A model generated the notes under the pieces. That model did not search any database and had not been told where the DNA came from. It worked only from the letters and a program-made list of their open reading frames with translations. DNA of 64,000 bases from UBA7672 sp963718145 (GTDB taxonomy: Bacteria > Pseudomonadota > Alphaproteobacteria > Caulobacterales > Hyphomonadaceae), in contig CAVQYJ010000020.1 of the NCBI GenBank assembly GCA_963718145.1, positions 744,001 to 808,000 of the forward strand, given 5' to 3'. The stretch's first letter is position 1. Every line of letters starts with the position of its first letter. This document shows positions 54,542 to 63,701 of the stretch, one piece after another. The translations under genes and the position numbers were made by a program.

Positions 54542-54841
54542 ATGGCTGCAAAAATCGGTGCAAAAACGGCCGTCGCCGGCCTCAAGGGCTGGGCCGAGGT
54601 CCCAGGCCGCGACGCCATCTCCAAGTCCTACAGGTTCGCGGACTTCAACGCCGCTTTCGGCTTCATGACCCGCGTGGCGCTGAAAGCCGACCGCATGGAC
54701 CACCACCCGGAATGGTCCAACGTCTACAGCAAGGTCGAGGTCACCCTGTCGACGCATGATGCCGGCGGCGTCACCGAGAAAGACGTCGAGCTGGCGAAAT
54801 TCATGGACGAGGCGGCGGGTGTGGCTGCGCCTATTGCTTGA
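54542..54841 (+). CDS. phhB: 4a-hydroxytetrahydrobiopterin dehydratase
   Basis: A 99-residue protein with the diagnostic motif DRMDHHPEWSNVYSKVEVTL (the H-H-P-x-W box) and STHDAGGVTEKDVELAKFM after it. SYRFADFNAAFGFMTRVALK is the helix before it. It recycles the pterin cofactor after phenylalanine hydroxylation, or serves as a moonlighting protein. The ATG at 54542 follows GGAGGCGG. The end overlaps the convergent neighbour by 11 bases. Confidence 0.93.
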   Translation: MAAKIGAKTAVAGLKGWAEVPGRDAISKSYRFADFNAAFGFMTRVALKADRMDHHPEWSNVYSKVEVTLSTHDAGGVTEKDVELAKFMDEAAGVAAPIA

Positions 54842-55274
54842 ACACGATCACGCTGGCCAGCGCCACCTTAGCCATGCCTGGCCCCAGCACGGCATCGACC
54901 GCCTTCTGCAGGCGGGCCTTGACCAGATCCGCATCTGGCCGCTCGCCGACGATGTAGGAGAGCGAGGCGTAGTTCAGCACCGCCTCTCGCATCTGGCTGA
55001 TCAGGCGCGGGCGCAGGCCCTCCACCTTCTTGCGCATCTTGTCGTCGGGCACGTCAAGGCCAGCGTCCACCGCCAGCACGCCGTGTACGTTGAAGCCGCG
55101 CGTGACCGAGGCGCGCAGGCCGAAGGTCGGCACATAGTTCTCCGAGCCGGTGATGCGCTTGGCGCCCGGGTCCATCTCGGCCTTGGGCGCGGCGGGAGGA
55201 GGTGAGGCTGACGCCGGCGCGCCCATCGGCAGGGCGGCGGCAAGGGCGGCAAGCAGGGCGGCGCGGGTGCTCAT
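54831..55274 (-). CDS. exported protein, FliL-like tail pattern
   Basis: A 147-residue protein with a signal peptide (MSTRAALLAALAAALPMGAP), a Pro-rich start and a mature part ending LISQMREAVLNYASLSYIVG, VKARLQKAVDAVLGPGMAKV and ALASVIVFKQ. The C-terminal rhythm resembles FliL proteins, but the match is weak. It faces the tRNA-Ala region. The upstream ATG with a Ser/Asp-rich extension is not used. Confidence 0.65.
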   Translation of the reverse strand: MSTRAALLAALAAALPMGAPASASPPPAAPKAEMDPGAKRITGSENYVPTFGLRASVTRGFNVHGVLAVDAGLDVPDDKMRKKVEGLRPRLISQMREAVLNYASLSYIVGERPDADLVKARLQKAVDAVLGPGMAKVALASVIVFKQ

Positions 55275-55424
55275 GGGACCGGATCGTGCCCGACAACGCT
55301 TAATGCCGGATTTAGCAGGCTGTTCGTCGCTGTCTGACCCGTCCTTGACCTCCGACCCGCTTGGGAATAGCAAACCGGCTCCCAAAACCCGGCCCGGCCG
55401 GGATCCTTGGCCAGGAAACTGGAA

Positions 55425-55500
<76 letters not shown>

Positions 55501-55752
55501 TTTCTGCTTGAAACACATCAACAATGCGCCCTCCAGATCTGTTGTCTACCAGCCGTCCCGCCAATCGGCCTGAGCCGCAATCACGCGACAAGGCTGATTT
55601 GGCTGGCCGGACGGCGAGTGCTGACTGTCTGTTGGCTTGTGCAGGATTCATGTTTCGAGGCGGACGAACTTAACCGCGGTCAATGAGACCTGTGGCCGTT
55701 GGACCATACTCCGATCGCGCCCGACTCCCGGGTGAGCCAAGGAGGCACTTTC

Positions 55753-56448
55753 ATGTCTGACGCCCAGCCATCCAAGCCGGGCGCATACGCAGCCCTCTTT
55801 CTAGCGGCCCAGTTCGTGCTGATGATCACGGCCTATCTCGTGCTGTCGAGCGCCATCAACTGGCCGGTCAGCCTCGACGATCCGGCGTCGATTTCACTGC
55901 CCAGGCTGGTCCAGCAGGCTGATCCGGTCAGGTTCGGCTATGCCTGCTATCTCATGGTCGCGCTTCTGATCGTTCCGGCCACCGCGGCGCTGAACTCGAG
56001 GCTTGGCCTGACGGGCGGCATCGCCGCCACCACGATGGGCCTTGCCGTCATCTCCGCCACCGCAAAGGCGATCGGCATTTGCCGATGGTTGTTCGCCATG
56101 CCTGGCCTCGCCGACGCCTACGTCGCTCCAGGCGCTGACCAGACTTCCATCGCACTGGTGTTCCAGACGCTTGACGCCTATGCGGGAGGCATTGGCGAGA
56201 TTGTCGGCGTTGGTCTTGTGAGCGGCGTCTGGACGTTGATCGTTTCCAGCCTCGTCTTTTCGAAGCAGGGCATTCTAGCCAAGGTCACTGGCTGCTTCGC
56301 CTTCCTGATGGGGCTGTCGCTTTTCCTCTTCATCCCTGCCGGATTTGGCGTGGACCTCGGACCCGTGCTGAGCATCAGCAATTTCGGATGGCAGATCGCG
56401 CTGCTTGCGATTGGCGTCTGGTGCCTGACGTCGCCGCGCAAGGCCTGA
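55753..56448 (+). CDS. DUF4386 family membrane protein
   Basis: A 231-residue protein with six hydrophobic segments. YAALFLAAQFVLMITAYLVL is the first; RFGYACYLMVALLIVPATAA, ATTMGLAVISATAKAIGICR and GIGEIVGVGLVSGVWTLIVS follow. The layout is that of DUF4386 proteins, whose function is unknown. AAGGAGG lies 8 bases before the ATG. It precedes the Crp/Fnr gene by 164 bases. Confidence 0.85.
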   Translation: MSDAQPSKPGAYAALFLAAQFVLMITAYLVLSSAINWPVSLDDPASISLPRLVQQADPVRFGYACYLMVALLIVPATAALNSRLGLTGGIAATTMGLAVISATAKAIGICRWLFAMPGLADAYVAPGADQTSIALVFQTLDAYAGGIGEIVGVGLVSGVWTLIVSSLVFSKQGILAKVTGCFAFLMGLSLFLFIPAGFGVDLGPVLSISNFGWQIALLAIGVWCLTSPRKA

Positions 56449-56612
56449 GATCAGGCGAGACAGCGAGCGCCGCCATGAGCCTCTTCCAATCGACCGTCTT
56501 CAACCTGCACGTCGTCGCGGCGCCCGTACGGTTGACTGGACTTGAAAGCGGACGAGGGTAGGCAAGGTGAAGCTGGAGCATCGTACGAAGAACGGGAGGA
56601 GGTCGGCTCGCC

Positions 56613-57203
56613 ATGGATGTGTCGGCCCTGGAGCGCGAGATCGAGCGGCTGGCGGCGCCATTGCGTCCTGGCGGCGCGGCGCGATCGGCATTCTGCGCTG
56701 CGCTCCGTGAGCGCCGTATCGAGAAAGGCCAGCACCTCTTTCGCGAGGGCGATGCCGCCGACAGCCTCTATTTCGTTCGCTCTGGTCTCATTCGCTACTA
56801 CTACCTTGCAGATGGGGTTGAGCATACGGGGCAGTTTTTTGACGGGGGCAAGTTCCTGGCGGACGTGTTTGCGTTGACCACGGGTGCGCCCGGGCTGCAG
56901 AACATCGATGCGCTGGAGGCATGCGAGATTGTGGTCATTCCGCGTCCAGCCCTGCTGGCGGCATTCGAAGCCGACCACGCCTATGAGCGTTTCGGCCGAC
57001 GCATGATGGAGGAGGCGATGGCTGGCAGCCAGCGGCGCAGCGCCAGCCTGCTGAAATTCTCGCCCGAGGAAAGATATGAGCGCTTTGTTGCCATGCGCCC
57101 CGAGGTCGCCCGGAGGGTTCCGCAATACATCGTGGCGTCCTATCTCGGCATTACGCCGGAGGCCTTGAGCCGCATTCGCCGGCGGCGGCTGGCAGGCGGA
57201 TAG
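56613..57203 (+). CDS. Crp/Fnr-family transcriptional regulator
   Basis: A 196-residue protein: a cyclic-nucleotide-binding-type beta roll (IEKGQHLFREGDAADSLYFV, RSGLIRYYYLADGVEHTGQF, FDGGKFLADVFALTTGAPGL) and a C-terminal winged helix-turn-helix (VPQYIVASYLGITPEALSRI then RRRR). GGGAGGAGG precedes the ATG. It lacks the cysteine set of Fnr, so it senses something else; the ligand is unknown. Next to galT on the opposite strand, so it may touch the gal region (inference). Confidence 0.9.
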   Translation: MDVSALEREIERLAAPLRPGGAARSAFCAALRERRIEKGQHLFREGDAADSLYFVRSGLIRYYYLADGVEHTGQFFDGGKFLADVFALTTGAPGLQNIDALEACEIVVIPRPALLAAFEADHAYERFGRRMMEEAMAGSQRRSASLLKFSPEERYERFVAMRPEVARRVPQYIVASYLGITPEALSRIRRRRLAGG

Positions 57204-57355
57204 AGGAAGGCCGGCCGGATCTCATGATCACCGGGAGCGATTCGCGCAGTACGTCGATCAGGGCCAGCGACAACCTGGTGGTTGGAGACGCGCCGCTGTC
57301 GTCTGATCTGGCTGTTCCCGGCATCCTGGCCTGTGCGCCCGATTCCAGGACTTGC

Positions 57356-58369
57356 TCAGATACGCGAGGCTGCCTCGCGCAGCCGGGCCGCGGCGTCTTC
57401 CGGCGTCAAATCCCGCTGCGGCATGCCGAGCATTTCGAAGCCGACCATGAACTTGCGCACGGAAGCGGAGCGCAGGAGAGGGGGATAGAAATGCGCATGC
57501 AGGACGAAGCCTGACTCTGCTGCGGCGTGCACGGGTTTCTGGTGCCAGCCCATCGTGTAGGGAAAGGGTGCATCGAATACCGCGTCGTACAGGCGCGTCA
57601 GGTCGGACAGGATTTCCGCAAGGGCGCGCCGTTCCGACAGCGACAATGACGGAAGGTCAGGGACGGCGCGTCGCGGCAACAGCAACGTTTCAAACGGCCA
57701 TGCCGCCCAATATGGCGCCGCCACAACGAAGTGCTCATTTGCGAGCACAAGGCGGACCTTCTCGCGCATCTCGCGTTCGAGATAATCAAGCAGCAAGGGG
57801 CGCCCGCGGGCTTCGAGCCAGTCGGCCTGATTCCGGGCTTCCCTTGCAAGCCCGTCGGGCGTCGAGCCCGTGGCCCAGATCTGGCCGTGAGGATGCGGGT
57901 TGCTTGCGCCCATCATCTCGCCGCGGTTCTCGAAAATGGTGATTGCTCCTATGTCGGGCATCGCCGCAAGTTCCGTAGTCTGCGAGCTCCAGGCGCCGAT
58001 CACCTGCTCGATCTGATCAAGGCTCATGCCCGACATCGAGCGGCCATGATCCGGAGAATAGCAGATCACCCGGCAGATGCCTGTCTCAGCTTGTGCGACG
58101 AGGACGGCGTCGGCGTCCGGCGCCGTGGATGTGTCGAGCAAGGCCGGGAAATCATTGTCGAAGACAAAAACCCCCGGATAGGCCGGATTGCGCTGCCCGC
58201 CTGACCGCAGGTTGCCGGCGCAGAGATAGCAGCCTGGATCGTGAGCCGCGGATGTCGGCTGCGCAGGGGCGGAAACAGCTCCCTGCCACGGCCGCATCAA
58301 CCGGTGCGGAGAGACAAGCACCCAGTCTCCGGTCAGAAGGTTCTTCCGCTTGTGTGCGCCGGCGGTCAC
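57356..58369 (-). CDS. galT: galactose-1-phosphate uridylyltransferase
   Basis: A 337-residue enzyme from GTG 58369, which overlaps the galK stop (GTGA). LLTGDWVLVSPHRLMRPWQG, CYLCAGNLRSGGQRNP (zinc-type cysteines), the catalytic GASNPHPHGQIWA with H-P-H, and PFPYTMGWHQKPVH and VLHAHFYPPLLRSASVRKFM mark GalT. It transfers UMP from UDP-glucose to galactose-1-phosphate in the Leloir pathway. Translationally coupled with galK. Confidence 0.95.
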   Translation of the reverse strand: MTAGAHKRKNLLTGDWVLVSPHRLMRPWQGAVSAPAQPTSAAHDPGCYLCAGNLRSGGQRNPAYPGVFVFDNDFPALLDTSTAPDADAVLVAQAETGICRVICYSPDHGRSMSGMSLDQIEQVIGAWSSQTTELAAMPDIGAITIFENRGEMMGASNPHPHGQIWATGSTPDGLAREARNQADWLEARGRPLLLDYLEREMREKVRLVLANEHFVVAAPYWAAWPFETLLLPRRAVPDLPSLSLSERRALAEILSDLTRLYDAVFDAPFPYTMGWHQKPVHAAAESGFVLHAHFYPPLLRSASVRKFMVGFEMLGMPQRDLTPEDAAARLREAASRI

Positions 58370-59499
58370 GCTGTGATCTCCCGGGCGCAGCCATCTATCC
58401 GGCAAACGAAGGCGGTTGTCTCGATGCCCGTTTGCGCCGCGTAGGCGGCGATGATCGAGTTCGACGCTTCGTCGGCCCGGCTTGCGTCCACCAGGGCAAG
58501 GACCGCGCCGCCAAACCCGCCGCCCATCTGTCTTGCGCCGTGGACGCCGGACGTCTGCGCCGCGATGGCCGCCAGCATGTCTGTCTCGGCGCAGGTCACC
58601 TCGAAATCGTCGCGCAGACTTGAATGCGATGCGTTCATCATTCGTCCAACCTCGGCAATGTCGCCGACTGCAAACGCCGTCTGCGTCCGGCCAACACGCA
58701 GGTTCTCACTGACCACATGGCGCGCCCGGCGAAGGATAGGTTCCGGGAGAGCGCCCTGATCAAGCATGCCGGGCAGGGCATCCCGAAGAACACGAAGGCC
58801 GAGCAGCTTGGACGCCGTTTCACAGTCGGTGCGTCGCGCTGCATAGCCGCCGTCCACGAGGCGGTGGCGGATCTGGCTGTCGATCACCACGAAGGCGATG
58901 TCATCCGGCAAGCGAACTCGTTCAAAGCTCAGCGACCGGCAGTCGAGCACGAGCGCGTGTCCGGGCGACCCGTTGGCGGAGATGAACTGGTCCATGATCC
59001 CGCAGGGCATGCCGACATATTTCGCTTCCGCCGATTGGGCCCAGAGCGCGACATCGGCGGGGCTGGCCTCCGCGCCGGCGCAGGCGAGCATGGCAAGCAT
59101 GCTGGAGACTTCCAGCGCTGCAGACGAACTGACCCCGGCGCCCTGCGGCACGCTTCCATGAATGACGAGATCACATCCGGGCGCGTCGACGCCAGCATCC
59201 AGCAGGGCCGCCCGCACGCCGGCAACATAGTCGCTCCATCCCCCCGTCCGTACGAATGCCCGGCCGATCACCGCTTCTTCCTTCCGGTCGAGCGCCAGAA
59301 CGCGCATGTCGCCGCCGCCATTGGGCGCCATCGCGACCAGGCAGCTGAGGTCAATCGCTGCCGGCATGACGAAGCCTTCCGAATAGTCCGTATGCTCGCC
59401 GATAATGTTGATGCGGCCAGGCGCGCTGAACAGGCGAGGGCGTCCGCCAAATCGGTCGCGAAACGCCTGGAGAACCACGTCTTCGGATCGCGCGGCCAT
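58366..59499 (-). CDS. galK: galactokinase
   Basis: A 377-residue GHMP kinase. The substrate signature APGRINIIGEHTDYSEGFVM (G-E-H-T-D-Y), the ATP loop GSVPQGAGVSSSAALEVSSM and the C-terminal GARQMGGGFGGAVLALVDAS are clear. ATG 59499 follows AAGGGA; an ATG at 59532 is an alternative. It makes galactose-1-phosphate for GalT. It diverges from the beta-galactosidase gene across 87 bases. Confidence 0.95.
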   Translation of the reverse strand: MAARSEDVVLQAFRDRFGGRPRLFSAPGRINIIGEHTDYSEGFVMPAAIDLSCLVAMAPNGGGDMRVLALDRKEEAVIGRAFVRTGGWSDYVAGVRAALLDAGVDAPGCDLVIHGSVPQGAGVSSSAALEVSSMLAMLACAGAEASPADVALWAQSAEAKYVGMPCGIMDQFISANGSPGHALVLDCRSLSFERVRLPDDIAFVVIDSQIRHRLVDGGYAARRTDCETASKLLGLRVLRDALPGMLDQGALPEPILRRARHVVSENLRVGRTQTAFAVGDIAEVGRMMNASHSSLRDDFEVTCAETDMLAAIAAQTSGVHGARQMGGGFGGAVLALVDASRADEASNSIIAAYAAQTGIETTAFVCRIDGCAREITA

Positions 59500-59586
59500 T
59501 CTGATCCCTTGCGGCCCGTCCCGAGTTGGCATCGACGCGCCGACTGAACTAGTACGGAATGGCAGGATCGCGAAGGGTGCAAGCGG

Positions 59587-61545
59587 ATGAAACTGGGGGT
59601 CTGTTACTATCCCGAACATTGGCCCGAAACGATGTGGGCGGCCGACGCGTCGCGGATGGCGTCGATGGGCATTTCATGGGTGCGCATAGGGGAATTCGCG
59701 TGGAGCCGCATCGAACCCGATCCCGGCCGGTTTGACTGGTCGTGGCTGGATCGCGCGGTCGACACGCTGGGCGATGCAGGGCTGAAAGTGGTGATGTGCA
59801 CGCCGACCGCCACGCCGCCAAAATGGCTCATCGACGCACATCCGGACGTGCTTGCGGTCGATGCCCGCGGTGTGCTCCGGCGGTTTGGATCGCGCCGGCA
59901 CTACTGCTTTTCCAGTCGCACCTATCGAAGCGAAGCCTCGCGCATAACCCGCGCCGTCGCCGGGCGCTATGGCAGGCACAGGGCTGTTTCAGCGTGGCAG
60001 ACAGACAATGAGTACGACTGCCACGATACCGCGCTCTCCTTTTCCGAGAATGCGCAGGTCGCCTTCCGGGTCTGGCTGATGGACAAGTACGCAACCGTGT
60101 CCGAACTCAACCGGGCGTGGGGCGCCGTCTTCTGGAGCCAGGAATACCGTTCGTTCGAGGAGGTGGATCCTCCGTTTCAGACCGTCACCGAGGCCAACCC
60201 GTCCCACAGGCTCGACTATCGCAGGTTCAGCTCCGATGAAGTCGTTGCGTTCAACCGCGCGCAGGTTGAGATCGTCCGCGAGTTCTCGCCCGGCCGCGAT
60301 GTCCTCCACAATTTCATGGGCGCCTCGACGGCCTTCGACCATTTCGAGGTCGCGAAAGATCTCGACGCAGCGTCCTGGGATTCCTATCCGCTGGGTTTTC
60401 TTGAGCAGGGGCCTTGGCCGGCCGGTGTCAAGGAACGGTTCCTGCGCCAGGGACATCCCGATTTCACCGCTTTCCATCACGACCTCTATCGCGGCGTGGG
60501 CCGCGGACGCTGGTGGGTGATGGAACAGCAGCCGGGTCCGGTGAACTGGGCTCCCTGGAATCCGGCGCCCTTGCCGGGAATGGTGCGCGCGTGGACGCTG
60601 GAGGCGTTCGCGCACGGGGCGGAAGTCGTGTCCTATTTTCGCTGGCGCCAGGCGCCTTTCGCACAGGAGCAGATGCACGCAGGCCTTCACACACCAGACG
60701 ATAGGGAAGCGCCAGCCGCGTCTGAGGTGCGGCAGGTGGCGGCAGAGCTTGGGGCGTTGGAATCCGTCGGCAATCAACAGGCAGCCGTGGCGCTCGTCTT
60801 CGACTACGCCGCCAAATGGCTGCTCGACATCCAGCCGCAAGGCGCCGATTTCGACTATCTTGGTCTGGCGCAGGAATTCTACGCCGGGCTCCGCCGTCGC
60901 GGGTGGAATGTCGATATCGTCTCTCCGGACGCCTCGCTGGCCGGGTATCGCCTGGTCGTGGCGCCCAGTCTCCCGATTCTGGAAGCGCCGTTGGTCGACA
61001 GACTTTCCGCGACCGGCGCGGAGATTGTTCTGGGTCCACGCTCGGGATCAAAGACCTGTGATTTGCAGATTCCCGATGGTCTGCCGCCTGGCCCGCTCCA
61101 CAAGCTGTTGCCGCTCCGGGTGACGCACGTCGAAAGTCTAAGGCCCGGCTGGATCGAACCGGGTGACTTTGGCGTGTCGAAATGGCTGGAGCACATCGAG
61201 ACCGAACTGACGCCGCTGGCCAGCACGGCCGCCGGCCTCGGCCTCTGGTATCGCAATGGCAACATTCAGTATCTTGCCGCGTGGCCATGCCGCGAAATGC
61301 TTGACGCTGTGATCACGTCGGCTGCGGCGAGAGCGGGCCTTGCCTGCCTGAGTCTTCCGGACGAAATCCGTATCAGGAAGCGCGGCGAAATCGTCTTTGC
61401 GATCAACTACGGGCCTGATTCCGTTGATCTGTCATCGTGCGTGCCTGGCATAACGACAGCAGACCTGATCCTTGGCGACCATGTGCTGGCGCCGGCGGGA
61501 GTCGCCGCCTGGCGCGATGATCAGGCTTCAATCCGTTCGAAATAG
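59587..61545 (+). CDS. beta-galactosidase, GH42
   Basis: A 652-residue glycoside hydrolase of family 42. MKLGVCYYPEHWPETMWAAD is the family start; the acid/base is E142 (WQTDNEYDCHD) and the nucleophile E313 (WWVMEQQPGPVNW). The middle domain is trimerisation-like (VVSYFRWRQAPFAQEQMHAG) and the C-terminal domain is beta-rich (IRIRKRGEIVFAINYG). No signal peptide, so it should act in the cytoplasm on imported galactosides. It overlaps the end of the convergent alpha-galactosidase by 25 bases. Confidence 0.95.
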   Translation: MKLGVCYYPEHWPETMWAADASRMASMGISWVRIGEFAWSRIEPDPGRFDWSWLDRAVDTLGDAGLKVVMCTPTATPPKWLIDAHPDVLAVDARGVLRRFGSRRHYCFSSRTYRSEASRITRAVAGRYGRHRAVSAWQTDNEYDCHDTALSFSENAQVAFRVWLMDKYATVSELNRAWGAVFWSQEYRSFEEVDPPFQTVTEANPSHRLDYRRFSSDEVVAFNRAQVEIVREFSPGRDVLHNFMGASTAFDHFEVAKDLDAASWDSYPLGFLEQGPWPAGVKERFLRQGHPDFTAFHHDLYRGVGRGRWWVMEQQPGPVNWAPWNPAPLPGMVRAWTLEAFAHGAEVVSYFRWRQAPFAQEQMHAGLHTPDDREAPAASEVRQVAAELGALESVGNQQAAVALVFDYAAKWLLDIQPQGADFDYLGLAQEFYAGLRRRGWNVDIVSPDASLAGYRLVVAPSLPILEAPLVDRLSATGAEIVLGPRSGSKTCDLQIPDGLPPGPLHKLLPLRVTHVESLRPGWIEPGDFGVSKWLEHIETELTPLASTAAGLGLWYRNGNIQYLAAWPCREMLDAVITSAAARAGLACLSLPDEIRIRKRGEIVFAINYGPDSVDLSSCVPGITTADLILGDHVLAPAGVAAWRDDQASIRSK

Positions 61546-63644
61546 ACCAGCCAGGCCGTCTGCGGATCGGCGAGCGGCAGATTGAGTCCGATTTCATCGA
61601 GAACCTCGCCTTGAAGCGTACGGCCTCGCCGCCACGCATCGGGGTCGTGCAAGCGCCGTTGCGCGACTTTCGGCCAGGGTTCCGGCAGGGTGACGCGATA
61701 GCGCCCCGCAGGATCGAGTCCAGGAATCCGGGCCGGGGCGGTTTGAGCGCCCCTCGCCATTTCCGCACGGCAAATGAGCGCCAGCGCCTTGTCAGCCGCG
61801 TGCGAAACACAGATGCGCGCCTCGGCGCCGTCTTCTGTCGTCCAGCGCAGATGGCGGCCCGAATGGATGAGGTTCCGGTGCTGCTTGTAGAGTGCAATGT
61901 GGGCGGCAAGCGTGTCGCGGTCAGCCCCATCCAGCTTGCGTGGGTCCATCTCGACGCCAAGATGTCCGAACATCGCGATCCTGGCGCGAAACGCCATGGG
62001 CAGGTCTCTGCCCGTGACCGGGTTCGGGTTGGGGCCTACGTGCGCGCCAACGACTTCCAGCGGCAGGATCAGGCTTGCCCAGCGCTGGATCCTGATGCGC
62101 TCGATCGCGTCCGTCGTATCGCTTGGCCAGACACGCGTAGTCCGCTTCAGTATTTCGAGGTCGATCCGCGCGCCTCCGCTGGCGCACGACTCGATCTCGA
62201 CGCTTGGGTGTGCTGCGCGAAGGCGATCAAGGAGAGCGTACGTACCGCGCACGACGCTGCCGCCCGCCGGCGCCCCACGGCTCGTCGCAGGAAACTGGAA
62301 GCGGTTGCAGTCCCACTTGAGGTAGGCGATCGCATGATCCGAGAGCAGAGCGTCGATCTGGCTGAACACGTGATCGCGCACGTTCTCGCGCGACATGTCC
62401 AGCCAAAGCTGGTTGCGCATGGTCGGCCTGGCCGCGTCGGGGACATGCAGGCACCAGTCCGGATGTTGCCGGTAAAGATCGCTGTCGGGGTTCACCATCT
62501 CGGGCTCGACCCAGATGCCGAAATCCATGCCGAGCCCATGAACGTGATCGATGAGCGGCGTCAGGCCCTTCGCGAAGCGCTCGCGATCGACGCGCCAGTC
62601 GCCAAGCGAGGACGTGTCGTCCCGCCTGCCAGCAAACCAGCCATCGTCAAGAACGAAGCGCTCGACGCCGATCCCCGCGGCCGCGCTTGCGAGGTCTTTC
62701 AGTGCGGCTTCGTCAAACGAGAAGTACGCTGCTTCCCATGAATTGAAATGGATCTTTCGGACGCCGGCCACGGTCGGTGGAAGGATCGACTCGCGGACAA
62801 AAGGATGGACGGCGTCGGAAATCCCGTTGAAGCCGGTGTTTGAGAAACAGGCGTAGGCAGTTGGCGTCTCGAACGATGTTCCGGGCTTCAACTCGATTTC
62901 GCCGGGCGCCAGGTGCGCCCCTGCCATTGCCATGCGCTGTCCACAGGGACCGGTTTCAACCAGCAGCCGATGATCCCCGCTCCAGGCGAGGTGGATTGCG
63001 AGGACGCGGCCTGTTAGGTCGCCGGCGTCGGCTTCCAGGACCGCGAAGGTCGAGCCTGCAAATCCTGTTCGGCCCGTCCGGTTCGTGCGCGACCATGTTC
63101 CGGCCGGCGCGGCGATCCGGACGGGCTGCGCCTCGCGCGACCAGTCGCCCTCGAACATGAGTACGTCGACGGCCCAGGATGGGAGCGACAGGCACAGCGA
63201 TGCGGCTTGCTCCAGGCGAAACGGCGTCGTCCCGTCATTGAACAGCGTCGCGCGGGAAGCCAGCACGCCCGTGCGGGCGTCCATCGTGTAATTGAGGATC
63301 GCGCGCAGTTTCGTTCGCTCATCGACAAGCGTCACGCGAATGGTTTGGCTGCGCCGCTCCACTGCACATGACGACCAGGACAGCGCGCCATCGCCTCCCT
63401 CGTGGATGCCGCTGATTGCGGGCTCGCGAAGCCAGCCCATCCCGGCCGGGGGATACAGGGAGGCTGGAACGGGCGTGTCCGGGGTCGATTCCCTTGGGCC
63501 GGAGCGCAAGAGCATCTCAATGCCCGCTAGGTCCGCCTCATCGCTGAGGCGGGCGCCGAAATGCAGAAGCCGCGGCGCGCCTGCTTCCCCCGCAGCAATG
63601 GCAAAGGTGCTTCGGCCTCCGTCGATCCGTTCATGGCGTTGCAT
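61521..63644 (-). CDS. alpha-galactosidase, GH36
   Basis: A 707-residue glycoside hydrolase of family 36. The N-terminal beta-sandwich comes first, then KIHFNSWEAAYFSFDEAALK, RFVLDDGWFAGRRDDTSSLG and DFGIWVEPEMVNPDSDLYRQ; the nucleophile is D445 (YLKWDCNRF), the acid/base lies in WPSDTTDAIERIR, and SCASGGARIDLEILK joins them. ATG 63644 starts the mature-type sequence MQRHERIDGGRSTFAIAAGE. No signal peptide. It releases galactose from alpha-galactosides such as melibiose or raffinose. Confidence 0.95.
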   Translation of the reverse strand: MQRHERIDGGRSTFAIAAGEAGAPRLLHFGARLSDEADLAGIEMLLRSGPRESTPDTPVPASLYPPAGMGWLREPAISGIHEGGDGALSWSSCAVERRSQTIRVTLVDERTKLRAILNYTMDARTGVLASRATLFNDGTTPFRLEQAASLCLSLPSWAVDVLMFEGDWSREAQPVRIAAPAGTWSRTNRTGRTGFAGSTFAVLEADAGDLTGRVLAIHLAWSGDHRLLVETGPCGQRMAMAGAHLAPGEIELKPGTSFETPTAYACFSNTGFNGISDAVHPFVRESILPPTVAGVRKIHFNSWEAAYFSFDEAALKDLASAAAGIGVERFVLDDGWFAGRRDDTSSLGDWRVDRERFAKGLTPLIDHVHGLGMDFGIWVEPEMVNPDSDLYRQHPDWCLHVPDAARPTMRNQLWLDMSRENVRDHVFSQIDALLSDHAIAYLKWDCNRFQFPATSRGAPAGGSVVRGTYALLDRLRAAHPSVEIESCASGGARIDLEILKRTTRVWPSDTTDAIERIRIQRWASLILPLEVVGAHVGPNPNPVTGRDLPMAFRARIAMFGHLGVEMDPRKLDGADRDTLAAHIALYKQHRNLIHSGRHLRWTTEDGAEARICVSHAADKALALICRAEMARGAQTAPARIPGLDPAGRYRVTLPEPWPKVAQRRLHDPDAWRRGRTLQGEVLDEIGLNLPLADPQTAWLVYFERIEA

Positions 63645-63701
63645 CGAAATTCCCCGTACGCCTGTAGTCTGGAGGATCGGCCCCCGAACGTCGAGGCTGG
63701 A
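63645..63701. promoter_or_regulatory. divergent intergenic region, alpha-galactosidase / galM
   Basis: Only 57 bases separate the two start codons. It must hold both promoters or an overlapping pair, and GGAGGATCGG lies about 20 bases before the galM ATG. No clear operator palindrome was recognised. Confidence 0.4.
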